From: Flavobacteriaceae bacterium MAR_2009_75
GTDB lineage: Bacteria; Bacteroidota; Bacteroidia; Flavobacteriales; Flavobacteriaceae
Assembly (NCBI GenBank): GCA_002813285.1
Contig: PHTZ01000001.1
Span: forward strand, 1,859,501-1,923,500
Direction of reading: 5' to 3'
DNA: 64,000 nt
A program made the position numbers and the translations under genes. This document shows, in pieces, positions 25,611 through 34,007 of this stretch. The notes under the pieces are model-generated. The model worked only from the letters and a program-made list of their open reading frames with translations, was not told the DNA's origin and did not search any database. The first letter of the stretch is position 1. Each line of letters starts with the position of its first letter.

Positions 25611-26010
25611 CTCTTTTTGCTTCCTTTTGCTTTTGCTCCATTTCTAATCTCCGCAGACTATCTTGCTCTGCCTTAGCCTCTTTGAAAACATTTTGTTCAT
25701 TCTCTAAAATGGCCTCGACCTTTTGATAAATATCTTGATACTCGCCCGGTAAAGAAGCATAATACTTATCACTTTCAGCAAATTGCAAGCTATCAATACC
25801 ATGTTTTTCAAAAACATAAGTCATAGGCTCTAGATTATTATCTCGTAAAACACTGATATTGGTGGTCTTTGCCGCATTTATAATGGCTACATCTTTTAAG
25901 ACCTGAACCATTTTATCTTTAGCGATAAGACCATCTGGCTTTTCAAGCAACTTTTCATTGCAAGAACACAAACAGAGCACTAAAAATATTATGTTGATTT
26001 TCTTTACCAC
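25564..26010 (-). CDS. DUF4296 domain lipoprotein
   Basis: A 148-aa protein with lipobox LVLCLCSC (Cys17) followed by NEKLLEKPDGLIAKDKM, the conserved opening of DUF4296. The middle part is helical (KDVAIINAAKTTN, YVFEKHGIDSLQF). The C-terminus is a charged coiled coil (MEQKQKEAKRVKDSL). It is found next to pyrC-like genes in Bacteroidota and its function is unknown. It overlaps the convergent epimerase gene by 47 bp. It starts 17 bp after the dihydroorotase gene, so it lies in its operon. Confidence 0.87.
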   Translation of the reverse strand: MVKKINIIFLVLCLCSCNEKLLEKPDGLIAKDKMVQVLKDVAIINAAKTTNISVLRDNNLEPMTYVFEKHGIDSLQFAESDKYYASLPGEYQDIYQKVEAILENEQNVFKEAKAEQDSLRRLEMEQKQKEAKRVKDSLQEISRNKTEE

Positions 26011-26027
26011 AGCAATTTAGATTATAC

Positions 26028-27362
26028 CTATCTATCGAAAGTCAATCTTCTACCATGTCGTTCTGGAGAAAAATTTCCGTTTTCATAGGCCAAGTGACCA
26101 TTGACAAAGGTATGGGTTATTTTTGAGCGAAAAGTATTGCCCTCGAAAGGAGACCATCCGCATTTATAAACGATATTATCTTTGGTTACCGTCCAAGAAC
26201 TGTTCATATCAACAACAGCCAAATCTGCGAAATAGCCCTCTCGCACATAACCTCTTTTCTCAATATCGAAGAGTGTCGCAGGGTTGTGACACATCTTCTC
26301 CACCATTTTTTCTAAAGAAATAATACCTTCATGATATTTTTCTAGCATCGCCGGCAGGGCATGCTGCACTAGCGGCCCGCCAGAAGGTGCCTTGGTATAG
26401 ATATTATCTTTTTCATCCCATTGGTGTGGCGCATGGTCTGTGGCGATAACATCTAAACGGTCGTCAAGAAGAGCTTCCCATAGTTGGGCACGATCTTTAG
26501 CCGTCTTCACAGCTGGGTTCCATTTAATGAGCGTTCCTTTGCTATCATAATCTACATCGGAAAACCAAAGGTGATGAATACATACCTCTGCGGTAATTTT
26601 TTTATCTTTTAATGGAATGTCGTTTCTGAAAAGATCGGTTTCCTTACCGGTCGACAAATGGAAAACATGCAAACGTGCACCTGTTTTCTTAGCCAATGCT
26701 ATCGCTTTCGACGATGAAAGATAGCATGCCTCTTCACTTCGTATCAACGGATGATATTTAAGGGGAATATCGTCGCCATACTCCGATCTATATTTTGCCA
26801 AATTAGCACGTATAGTACCCTCATCTTCACAATGTGCCGAAATCACCATCTCGGTACTGCTAAAAATTTTTTCGATAACCGCCTCATCATCTACTAGCAT
26901 ATTACCGGTAGAAGACCCCAAAAATAATTTTACTCCAGAGCATGCATTTTTATCTAACCGCTTGATTTCTTCAAGGTTGTCATTGGTGCCCCCGAACAAA
27001 AAGGAATGGTTTGCATACGACGTTTTCGAAGCTAGGGCGAATTTCTCTTCGAGTTTCTCGATTGTAGTCGTTTGCGGATCGGTATTCGGCTGTTCCATAT
27101 ACGAAGTGATACCTCCGGCAACGGCGGCCCTACTTTCAGAAGCTATATCGCCTTTATGGGTCAACCCTGGTTCTCTAAAATGCACTTGATCATCTATGAT
27201 ACCGGGCAATAGATATTTGCCCTCTATATCGATAACCTTTGCCGTATCATCCGAAATATCCTTATCGATTTTTGAAATCAGGTCACCTTCTAAAAGCACA
27301 TCGCTTTCGAGAACAATATTTTCATTGACGATCGTTGCATTTTTGATCAGAATCTTCCCCAT
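26028..27362 (-). CDS. pyrC: Dihydroorotase
   Basis: Amidohydrolase of 444 aa that closes carbamoyl-aspartate to dihydroorotate in pyrimidine synthesis. Signatures are LLPGIIDDQVHFREPGLTHK (51-70), the PNTDPQTT substrate loop, metal-ligand His in AHCEDEG and HVFHLST, and the catalytic Asp in IATDHAPH. The usual HxH pair reads Q59-V-H61, so the first zinc ligand is Gln. I recall the same DDQVHF form in other flavobacteria, so this is probably a lineage trait and not damage. The GT2 gene lies 1 bp upstream and DUF4296 17 bp downstream. Confidence 0.92.
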   Translation of the reverse strand: MGKILIKNATIVNENIVLESDVLLEGDLISKIDKDISDDTAKVIDIEGKYLLPGIIDDQVHFREPGLTHKGDIASESRAAVAGGITSYMEQPNTDPQTTTIEKLEEKFALASKTSYANHSFLFGGTNDNLEEIKRLDKNACSGVKLFLGSSTGNMLVDDEAVIEKIFSSTEMVISAHCEDEGTIRANLAKYRSEYGDDIPLKYHPLIRSEEACYLSSSKAIALAKKTGARLHVFHLSTGKETDLFRNDIPLKDKKITAEVCIHHLWFSDVDYDSKGTLIKWNPAVKTAKDRAQLWEALLDDRLDVIATDHAPHQWDEKDNIYTKAPSGGPLVQHALPAMLEKYHEGIISLEKMVEKMCHNPATLFDIEKRGYVREGYFADLAVVDMNSSWTVTKDNIVYKCGWSPFEGNTFRSKITHTFVNGHLAYENGNFSPERHGRRLTFDR

Positions 27363-27363
27363 A

Positions 27364-28092
27364 CTAAAATTTATTTTTTTGAAATAGGCTTCGCACTTTC
27401 ATCATAAAGACTCCCACTATAGCTTCATTGATAATCGATGATGACATTTTGGATTTGCCTCTCACGCGATCTCTAAAAATTATGGACACTTCTTCTATTT
27501 TGTAGTTTTTCAGGTAGGCTCTGAATTTCATTTCGATTTGAAACGCATACCCTACAAAACGCACAGAATCTAAACGTATGTTTTCAAGAACATGTCGTTT
27601 ATAGCAAACAAAACCCGCCGTGGGATCATGTACTCGCATTCCTGTTATAATTTTTACATAGAATGATGCACCATACGACAATAACACACGATACAATGGC
27701 CAGTCTACGACATTCACACCTTTCTTATACCGAGAGCCCACCGAAACATCGGCACCGTTCACACAGGCCCGATAAAGTCGTGGCAAGTCTTCTGGGTTAT
27801 GAGAGAAATCGGCATCCATTTCAAATACATAATCGTACTTTTTGGCTATCGCCCATTTAAAACCGTGAATGTATGCAGTACCCAGGCCAGATTTTTCTGT
27901 TCGAGTTTCCAAGAACAGAGAGCCGCTATATCGGATCTGCATTTCTTTAACCTTTGCTGAAGTGCCGTCGGGAGAGTTATCATCTACAATAAGTATATGA
28001 AAATCTTTAGTCAGACCGAAGACTGCCTCGATTATGGCTTCTATATTTTCAATCTCATTATAAGTGGGTATAATGACCAGACTATCTGACAT
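27364..28092 (-). CDS. Polyprenol monophosphomannose synthase-like GT2 glycosyltransferase
   Basis: Family 2 glycosyltransferase of 242 aa, DPM1-like. The GT-A fold opens VIIPTYNEIENIEAIIEAV. ILIVDDNSPDGT gives the nucleotide-binding Asp pair and FEMDADFSHNPEDL the metal DxD. No C-terminal membrane anchor, so it is of the soluble type. Family reaction: sugar transfer from a GDP-sugar to polyprenyl phosphate, giving a membrane-borne donor. The GT39 gene across the divergent gap could use such a donor. Confidence 0.92.
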   Translation of the reverse strand: MSDSLVIIPTYNEIENIEAIIEAVFGLTKDFHILIVDDNSPDGTSAKVKEMQIRYSGSLFLETRTEKSGLGTAYIHGFKWAIAKKYDYVFEMDADFSHNPEDLPRLYRACVNGADVSVGSRYKKGVNVVDWPLYRVLLSYGASFYVKIITGMRVHDPTAGFVCYKRHVLENIRLDSVRFVGYAFQIEMKFRAYLKNYKIEEVSIIFRDRVRGKSKMSSSIINEAIVGVFMMKVRSLFQKNKF

Positions 28093-28111
28093 ACGATGGT
28101 TGCTAGTGGGG

Positions 28112-28119
28112 CAAAAATA
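28112..28119 (-). promoter_or_regulatory. -7 promoter element of the GT2-pyrC-DUF4296 operon
   Basis: TATTTTTG on the minus strand, 19 bp before the GT2 start codon, matches TA-n2-TTTG. No clear -33 element at standard distance. Confidence 0.5.
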
Positions 28120-28251
28120 GCATTTTCAAGTGTGTTCGAGCTTCTCAAGCTACGAATTGTGAAATTTTTAGCCATTACGACTGTATCATAATTCGTAATT
28201 TTACCCGTTCTATTACCGAAAGCCTGTTAAAACTGAGTTATTCAACGAAAA

Positions 28252-29919
28252 ATGAAGTCTAAATTTCCGCAATTATTCTTACTTCTATTAGGCGCCATTT
28301 TTGTTCTCAACCTGCTACAATCGTATTTTACTCCCTTAATTTTTGATGAGGCCTACTATTGGCATTATGCACAAAATTTAAGTTGGGGCTATTTTGACCA
28401 CCCCCCTTTGGTAGCGCTGATGGTTAAAACGGGCAGTTTAATTTTTGGCGGGGAACTGGGTGTTCGTTTTGTAAGTTGCATTCTCTCGACATTGATGTTC
28501 ATAGTTTTATGGGCCTGCATAGAAAATGAAAAAAAGAAAGATTATGTAGTTCATTTTTTCATTCTCATTTTCTCGATGGCATTATTGAACGCTTACGGGT
28601 TTTTCACCTTGCCAGACACGCCCCTATTGTTCTTTACAGCCCTTTTTCTGTATGTTTATAAGAGGTTTCTCCAGAATACAACATGGCTTTGGGGCATTAT
28701 TCTAGGGCTTACCATGGCCGGATTAATGTACAGCAAATATCATGCGGCTTTGGTAATCATATTTGTACTGCTCTCCAATCTAAAATTGGTCACCTTAAGA
28801 AATGCTTGGCTTGCCGTTATAGTAGCACTGTTATGTTATACCCCTCACTTTATATGGTTATACCAGAACGATTTTGTGACTATAAAGTACCATTTATTCG
28901 ACCGACCCAACGACCCTTATAATTTCACCAAATACACTTTAGGCTATCTAGTTAACCTTATAGCCCTTTTTGGGCTGACCTTCCCTTGGGTGTATTGGTC
29001 ATTGTTTAAAACAATAGAGCGTGATAAATTCACCCGTGCAATGCTTTTTTTGACCTACGGGATTATTATTTTCTTTTTCATGTCAAGCTTTAACAGGCGA
29101 ATACAGACGCAGTGGATCATTATTATTGCCATTCCACTTATTGTTCTTGTTTTTCGACAAGTCATGATAAATAAAACGATCCGAAAGTGGATCTTGCGAA
29201 CCGGGCTTATCAATGCTGTTCTTATTTTATACTTGAGAATCGGATTGGTTCGCGAGCCATTGTCGCCAATATATTATGAAACTCACGGAAATAAAGAATG
29301 GGTAGCAGAGATACAGTCTGAAATAGGCGATATGCCGGTCGTATTCGAAAATTCATATAGAAATGCACCGATGTACGCTTTCTATGCAGGCGTACCCACT
29401 TTTTCTTTGAACAATATGATGTATCGACGCAATCAATACTCTATCGATGATTCTGAATCAAAAGTTCAGGGAAAAAAAATACTCTACATTTCAAGACGTA
29501 AACAAAATAAAGCGGATCTACACTTGCCCAAAGGCGATGGAAAAATGTATTATGGCAAGTATTTCGATAACTTTGAATCGTTTCGAAAACTACGCACCTT
29601 GGTCGAAGAACCCATAAGCCTAAATCTAGAAAAAGAACAAGAATTCAAATTATATAACCCCTATGATAAAGCCATCGATTTGAACAAATTAAAATTTAAT
29701 GTTGCTTATTTGACTAGTTTTAAAGACGTGAAAGATCGATTTTCGATCGACCCGCTTCCGGCGAATAAAGATTTAACTACTATAGCAGCAAAAGATACCG
29801 TGACCTTTAAATTCAAATTTCCGAAACCTGAAATGGAAGCTCCATCCTATTTTAGAATAGGTATCTCTGAAAACGGCTTGCTATATGGTATTAACGGTAT
29901 AAATACAAAATTCGAGTAA
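28252..29919 (+). CDS. GT39/ArnT-like membrane glycosyltransferase
   Basis: Integral membrane protein of 555 aa with 10 or more hydrophobic helices in the first 350 residues and a soluble C-terminal part. The first extracytoplasmic loop has the PMT/ArnT signature FDEAYYWHYAQNLSWGYFDH with acidic catalytic D/E and PPLVAL. Family role: sugar transfer from a polyprenyl-phosphate donor to a lipid or protein on the periplasmic side. The donor could come from the GT2 protein encoded divergently. Its stop overlaps the start of the DUF4271 gene (TAATGG), so the two are coupled. Confidence 0.9.
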   Translation: MKSKFPQLFLLLLGAIFVLNLLQSYFTPLIFDEAYYWHYAQNLSWGYFDHPPLVALMVKTGSLIFGGELGVRFVSCILSTLMFIVLWACIENEKKKDYVVHFFILIFSMALLNAYGFFTLPDTPLLFFTALFLYVYKRFLQNTTWLWGIILGLTMAGLMYSKYHAALVIIFVLLSNLKLVTLRNAWLAVIVALLCYTPHFIWLYQNDFVTIKYHLFDRPNDPYNFTKYTLGYLVNLIALFGLTFPWVYWSLFKTIERDKFTRAMLFLTYGIIIFFFMSSFNRRIQTQWIIIIAIPLIVLVFRQVMINKTIRKWILRTGLINAVLILYLRIGLVREPLSPIYYETHGNKEWVAEIQSEIGDMPVVFENSYRNAPMYAFYAGVPTFSLNNMMYRRNQYSIDDSESKVQGKKILYISRRKQNKADLHLPKGDGKMYYGKYFDNFESFRKLRTLVEEPISLNLEKEQEFKLYNPYDKAIDLNKLKFNVAYLTSFKDVKDRFSIDPLPANKDLTTIAAKDTVTFKFKFPKPEMEAPSYFRIGISENGLLYGINGINTKFE

Positions 29920-30575
29920 TGGAACCCATTTTACGTACTTCAGGAGTCGCCGATTGGATAACTATCTTACTCATCTCGAGCCTGGTGTTCTTGGTCTTGG
30001 CAAAACGCCTATTTTATCATCGTTTTTTGAACTTTATAATTTTACCCTTTAATAATAAGTACATTTTTATGTACAACAAGAAAGAAAAATTGGTCAATTG
30101 GTTCCATATTTTCTTCACCATCTTTCAGACCATTAATTTTGCACTATTTGTCTATCTCTCAAGAAAACTATTGATAGCATCACCCCATGACGAGTACCCA
30201 TTTATGTTTCCGGTAATTTTAGGGTGCATCTTATTCTTTATCTTGATCAAAATGGGTTTGCAACTAGGTAATGGATTCATTTTCGGGTCAAATAAGACGA
30301 TTAGTGAACTAATTTTTAAAAAATTATCATATTTAAATTACAGTGGTCTCGTAATGTTCATTGCGAATTTGCTAGTGGTATATGTAGTAAAAAACTCAAT
30401 CGTTATAGTATATGCGTCGATTTTCATAATTCTCCTAATAAATATAATCGGTTGGGTCACAGTACTGAGGAATCATCAAAAATTCATTACAAACTACTTT
30501 TTCTATTTTATTTTGTACCTTTGCGCTCTTGAAATTTCCCCGTTCATTATCATTGGCAGTTATCTGAAATTATAA
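29919..30575 (+). CDS. DUF4271 membrane protein
   Basis: A 218-aa protein with about six hydrophobic helices, of unknown function. Its position directly before hemD is a conserved arrangement in Bacteroidota as I know it. It overlaps the GT39 stop by one base and ends 10 bp before hemD. The gene's 3' end contains a promoter-like TACCTTTG (30516-30523), possibly used by hemD alone. Confidence 0.88.
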   Translation: MEPILRTSGVADWITILLISSLVFLVLAKRLFYHRFLNFIILPFNNKYIFMYNKKEKLVNWFHIFFTIFQTINFALFVYLSRKLLIASPHDEYPFMFPVILGCILFFILIKMGLQLGNGFIFGSNKTISELIFKKLSYLNYSGLVMFIANLLVVYVVKNSIVIVYASIFIILLINIIGWVTVLRNHQKFITNYFFYFILYLCALEISPFIIIGSYLKL

Positions 30576-30585
30576 TTAGAGTTAT

Positions 30586-31332
30586 ATGAAAGTAAAGACG
30601 ATTTTGGTCTCTCAACCAGAACCGAAGATGGAAAACTCACCTTATTCAAGGCTGATAGATAAGGAAAAAGTCAAAGTCGATTTTGTGCCTTTCATCCACG
30701 TTGTGGGAGTAGACGCAAAAGACGTTCGCCAGCAGAAAATCGATTTAAAGAACTACTCTGCTATTATTTTAACAAGTAGAAATGCGGTAGACCATTTTTT
30801 TAGAATTGCTGAGGAAATGCGATTCAAGGTACCCGATTCTATGAAATATTTTTGTCAGTCTGAGGCGGTAGCATATTACCTACAAAAATATGTTGTTTAC
30901 CGTAAACGTAAGATTTATGTAGGACAGAGAAATTTTCAGGAGTTGGTTCCCTTATTTAAGAAATATAAGACCGAAAAATTTTTGTTGCCCTCCTCAGATG
31001 TTTTAAAAGAAATCATACCCAACACTTTGAACGACTTAGGTATTGATTGGAAGCGTGGCATATTCTATAAGACGGTTATTAGCGATCTTTCTAACCTTAG
31101 AGACGTTTATTACGACATCTTGGTTTTCTTTAGTCCTTCTGGCATAGAATCACTACTTAAGAATTTTCCCGATTTCGAGCAAAAAGACACCCGCATTGCT
31201 GTATTCGGTAATTCGACAATCTCGGCCGCTACCGATGCCGGGTTGCGTATCGATATAAAGGCACCGACACCGGAAACGCCATCAATGACTATGGCGCTTC
31301 AGAAGTATATTACCACGGTGAATAAGAAGTAA
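30586..31332 (+). CDS. hemD: Uroporphyrinogen-III synthase
   Basis: A 248-aa enzyme that closes hydroxymethylbilane to uroporphyrinogen III in haem and corrin synthesis. The fold is recognisable from VSQPEPKMENSPY, ILTSRNAVDHF, DILVFFSPSGIESLL and the IAVFGNSTISAATDAG block with APTPETPSM at the end. Conservation is low in this family, so the match rests on these blocks and on the DUF4271 neighbour. A terminator follows at 31356-31389, closing the GT39-DUF4271-hemD unit. Confidence 0.92.
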   Translation: MKVKTILVSQPEPKMENSPYSRLIDKEKVKVDFVPFIHVVGVDAKDVRQQKIDLKNYSAIILTSRNAVDHFFRIAEEMRFKVPDSMKYFCQSEAVAYYLQKYVVYRKRKIYVGQRNFQELVPLFKKYKTEKFLLPSSDVLKEIIPNTLNDLGIDWKRGIFYKTVISDLSNLRDVYYDILVFFSPSGIESLLKNFPDFEQKDTRIAVFGNSTISAATDAGLRIDIKAPTPETPSMTMALQKYITTVNKK

Positions 31333-31355
31333 TTCTTATTCCACATTAAAAATCG

Positions 31356-31389
31356 AAGGACCGACTTAATCTAAAGTTGGTCCTTTTTT
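31356..31389 (+). terminator. Rho-independent terminator after hemD
   Basis: AGGACCGACTT and AAGTTGGTCCT pair over 11 bp (one G-T) with a TTTTTT tail, about 24 bp after the hemD stop. Confidence 0.9.
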
Positions 31390-31565
31390 CATTCTTACAA
31401 CAGGTATTTTATCAAAAAATAGGTTTTTCTGACCATCCATAACCTTTCTAGCACCATCCACACATTTTTTTTTCGCCTAAATATTAATGTTTATAGTTTT
31501 CAAAACTGTAGGGGTAATATTCTACAATGCCCGAAGTTTTCAAAAGAAAAATATATGCAAAAAAA

Positions 31566-33011
31566 ATGCTTTTCAATTCTATTCCATTCCTAGTTTTTCT
31601 TGTGGTCATTTTTATTTGTTATTGGGCGATAAATTCAAAAAAACTAATTGTCCAAAACATTTTTCTACTTTCAGCTAGCTACTTTTTTTATAGTCTTTGG
31701 GACTATCGCTTTTTATCTCTCATTATTCTAAGTTCGGTAGTGGATTTTTTCGTGGGCATCCAAATAAATAATCATACTGGTTTAAATAGAAAACGATGGT
31801 TGTGGGTGAGTATAATTTTCAACTTATCTCTTCTTGGATTTTTTAAATACTTCAACTTTTTTATTGAATCTTGGGTTGACCTATTTTCCTTTATAGGTTA
31901 TCAACAGAAATCATGGACTCTTAACATTATCTTGCCCGTAGGTATTTCCTTTTACACATTTCAAACCATGTCATATTCTTTAGATATTTTTTACAAAAGA
32001 ATAAAACCTACTACAAACTTTTTGTCGTTCGCTACGTTTGTTGCTTTTTTCCCGCAGTTAGTAGCGGGCCCAATTGAAAGGGCTTCCAATTTATTAGGTC
32101 AAATAGCCAATAAGCGTACTTTCACCTACGAAAAAGGAGCTGAAGGATTAAAATTAGTTCTGTATGGCCTATTTAAAAAAATTGTCATCGCAGACACTTT
32201 ATCTCCAATAGTAGATGATATTTTCGCTAACTATAGTGAGTATTCAAGTCCGGTATTAATACTTGGGGTAGTTTTATTTAGCTTTCAAGTATACACAGAT
32301 TTTTCTGGCTATTCCGATATAGCTATAGGCACAGCGAAACTATTAGGTATCGAATTAATGTCCAATTTTAAGTTCCCCAATTTTTCAAGAAATGTAGCGG
32401 AGTACTGGCAAAGATGGCATATTTCTCTATCTACTTGGTTTAGACATTATCTGTATGTTCCATTAGGAGGCTCCAGGGTCAGCAAACTGAAATCAGTAAG
32501 AAATATTTGAATAATTTTTCTTGTGAGTGGTTTTTGGCACGGCGCAAACTGGACATTTATCTTCTGGGGAGGTTTTCATGCTTTAGCTTACATACCTATT
32601 TTTCTAATGGGCAGAAATACGATTTATAAGAACAATGTGGTCGCTGAAAATTCATATTTTCCTAATATAATTGAGGTTTTACAAATCTGTCTCACTTTTG
32701 CAATTATATCATTTTCGAGAATTTTCTTTAGGTCAAGTACATTAGAGCAATCATTTGGGTATATTGGACGAATATTTTCAAGTTTTGATTACGTAGAATA
32801 TATTCATCCTCAAAACAAAGGCTTACTGCCTATAATTATTCTTCTTATAAGTTTCAATATTTATGAGTTTTTGATAAGAAGAGATGAGCGTTCTCCCTTC
32901 AAATTCGAATCAAAATACATTCGATTCATCATATACTGTATAGTAATTTTTAGCTTCTTCTTTTATTATGATGATCAAGCACCTAACTCCTTCATATATT
33001 TCCAATTTTAA
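31566..33011 (+). pseudogene. MBOAT-family O-acyltransferase interrupted by an in-frame TGA
   Basis: An AlgI/DltB-type membrane O-acyltransferase. The likely start is ATG 31566 (MLFNSIPFLVFL), the usual opening of the family; an in-frame ATG at 31527 is also open. The frame runs to TGA at 32508-32510 (..KSVRNI-stop), and the same frame continues straight on with IIFLVSGFWHGANWTF to 33011. Read through, the protein would be about 481 aa, the normal length. The stop lies before the catalytic His of SGFWHG, so the truncated product should be inactive. One base change (TTA Leu to TGA) would explain it. The first part keeps PVGISFYTFQTMSY and FSGYSDIAIG. Base use is richer in A+T than the flanking genes. 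Confidence 0.85.
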
Positions 33012-33013
33012 AG

Positions 33014-33952
33014 ATGAAAAAATTTATTCTAAAATTTACTTTATACGTCTTCTTCATATACTTTCTTGCAGAAGTAATTACTAGGTTATTTTTTCTGACT
33101 TCCGAATTACCAAAAAGAAAATTATGGGAAGATGGCATACAAAAATACCAGCCTAATCAGTCAGGGTATTGGAAAGGAGGAAAGCATAAGTGGAGTATAA
33201 ATGCCACTGGTTGGCCAGGACCTGAAACAAAATCAGAAGGCTCTAAAATTTTAATTATTGGAGATTCTTTTATTGAAAATTTCATGAATCCAGACAACTG
33301 TAGACAAGCGTACTTTCTAAAAAAAAAGATGAGCAATTATAATTTTATCGAATATGGCAGGTCAGGAATGTCTTTTATTGAAGCTTTAGAAATAAACAAA
33401 ATTAATAGATATAACGAAACCAATATTGAATTAAGCTTAATTTATATTAATGATAATGATTTAACCGAAAGCCTAGTATCCATTACAAGAAAGTCCGACA
33501 GGACACAAGTCGATTTACAACAAGATAAGGTATTACCGGGCAAATTAAAATTTCCTATTGCCAAGGAAATATTATACAATTTCAAGTTCGTATATTATCT
33601 ATATAGAAGATTTCCAGTGAATGGAATTTTTTCCAAAAAAAAAACAAGAAGAAAAACACCTAAACAGCCCTATGAATTAAATAAATACCTAAACAGCCTC
33701 TTAAAATTTTCACAGGAAAGATATAACCTTAATTCTACGATCTTCATTCTAAGACCAGATACTTCAGAAGAAGTTATGGATATTTTTACCAAAAATGGTT
33801 TAAGATATCTGAAACTTCAATATTTTAATACAAAATCTTGGTCTTTTGTTGATGATCATCACTGGACTTGTTATGGTCACCGACAAGCATCGTTGCAAAT
33901 TGCACAGTATCTAAAGAACCATCTCTCAACCGTAGATTCAGCAAGCAAGTAA
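33014..33952 (+). CDS. SGNH-hydrolase-fold protein, partner of the MBOAT acyltransferase
   Basis: A 312-aa protein with one N-terminal membrane helix (about 5-28) and an extracytoplasmic domain. Block I is ILIIGDSFIENF with nucleophile Ser85, block II may be EYGRSGMS, and the closing Asp-x2-His is D280..H283 in VDDHHWTCYGH. The start lies 3 bp after the MBOAT stop, so the two form an operon. Family knowledge: MBOAT plus SGNH pairs (AlgI/AlgX, PatA/PatB) O-acetylate polysaccharide. The codon use is AT-rich like its neighbour. It looks intact although its partner is broken. Confidence 0.75.
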   Translation: MKKFILKFTLYVFFIYFLAEVITRLFFLTSELPKRKLWEDGIQKYQPNQSGYWKGGKHKWSINATGWPGPETKSEGSKILIIGDSFIENFMNPDNCRQAYFLKKKMSNYNFIEYGRSGMSFIEALEINKINRYNETNIELSLIYINDNDLTESLVSITRKSDRTQVDLQQDKVLPGKLKFPIAKEILYNFKFVYYLYRRFPVNGIFSKKKTRRKTPKQPYELNKYLNSLLKFSQERYNLNSTIFILRPDTSEEVMDIFTKNGLRYLKLQYFNTKSWSFVDDHHWTCYGHRQASLQIAQYLKNHLSTVDSASK

Positions 33953-34007
33953 TAAAATATCTAATAATCTAGGTCGCTGGATTAAATCAACGGGCTAGAT
34001 GTCATAT

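Noticed and set aside
32508-32510. Recoding of the TGA codon as selenocysteine
   Set aside because: The aligned position in MBOAT proteins is a hydrophobic residue, no SECIS-like hairpin follows, and no selenocysteine genes are in view.
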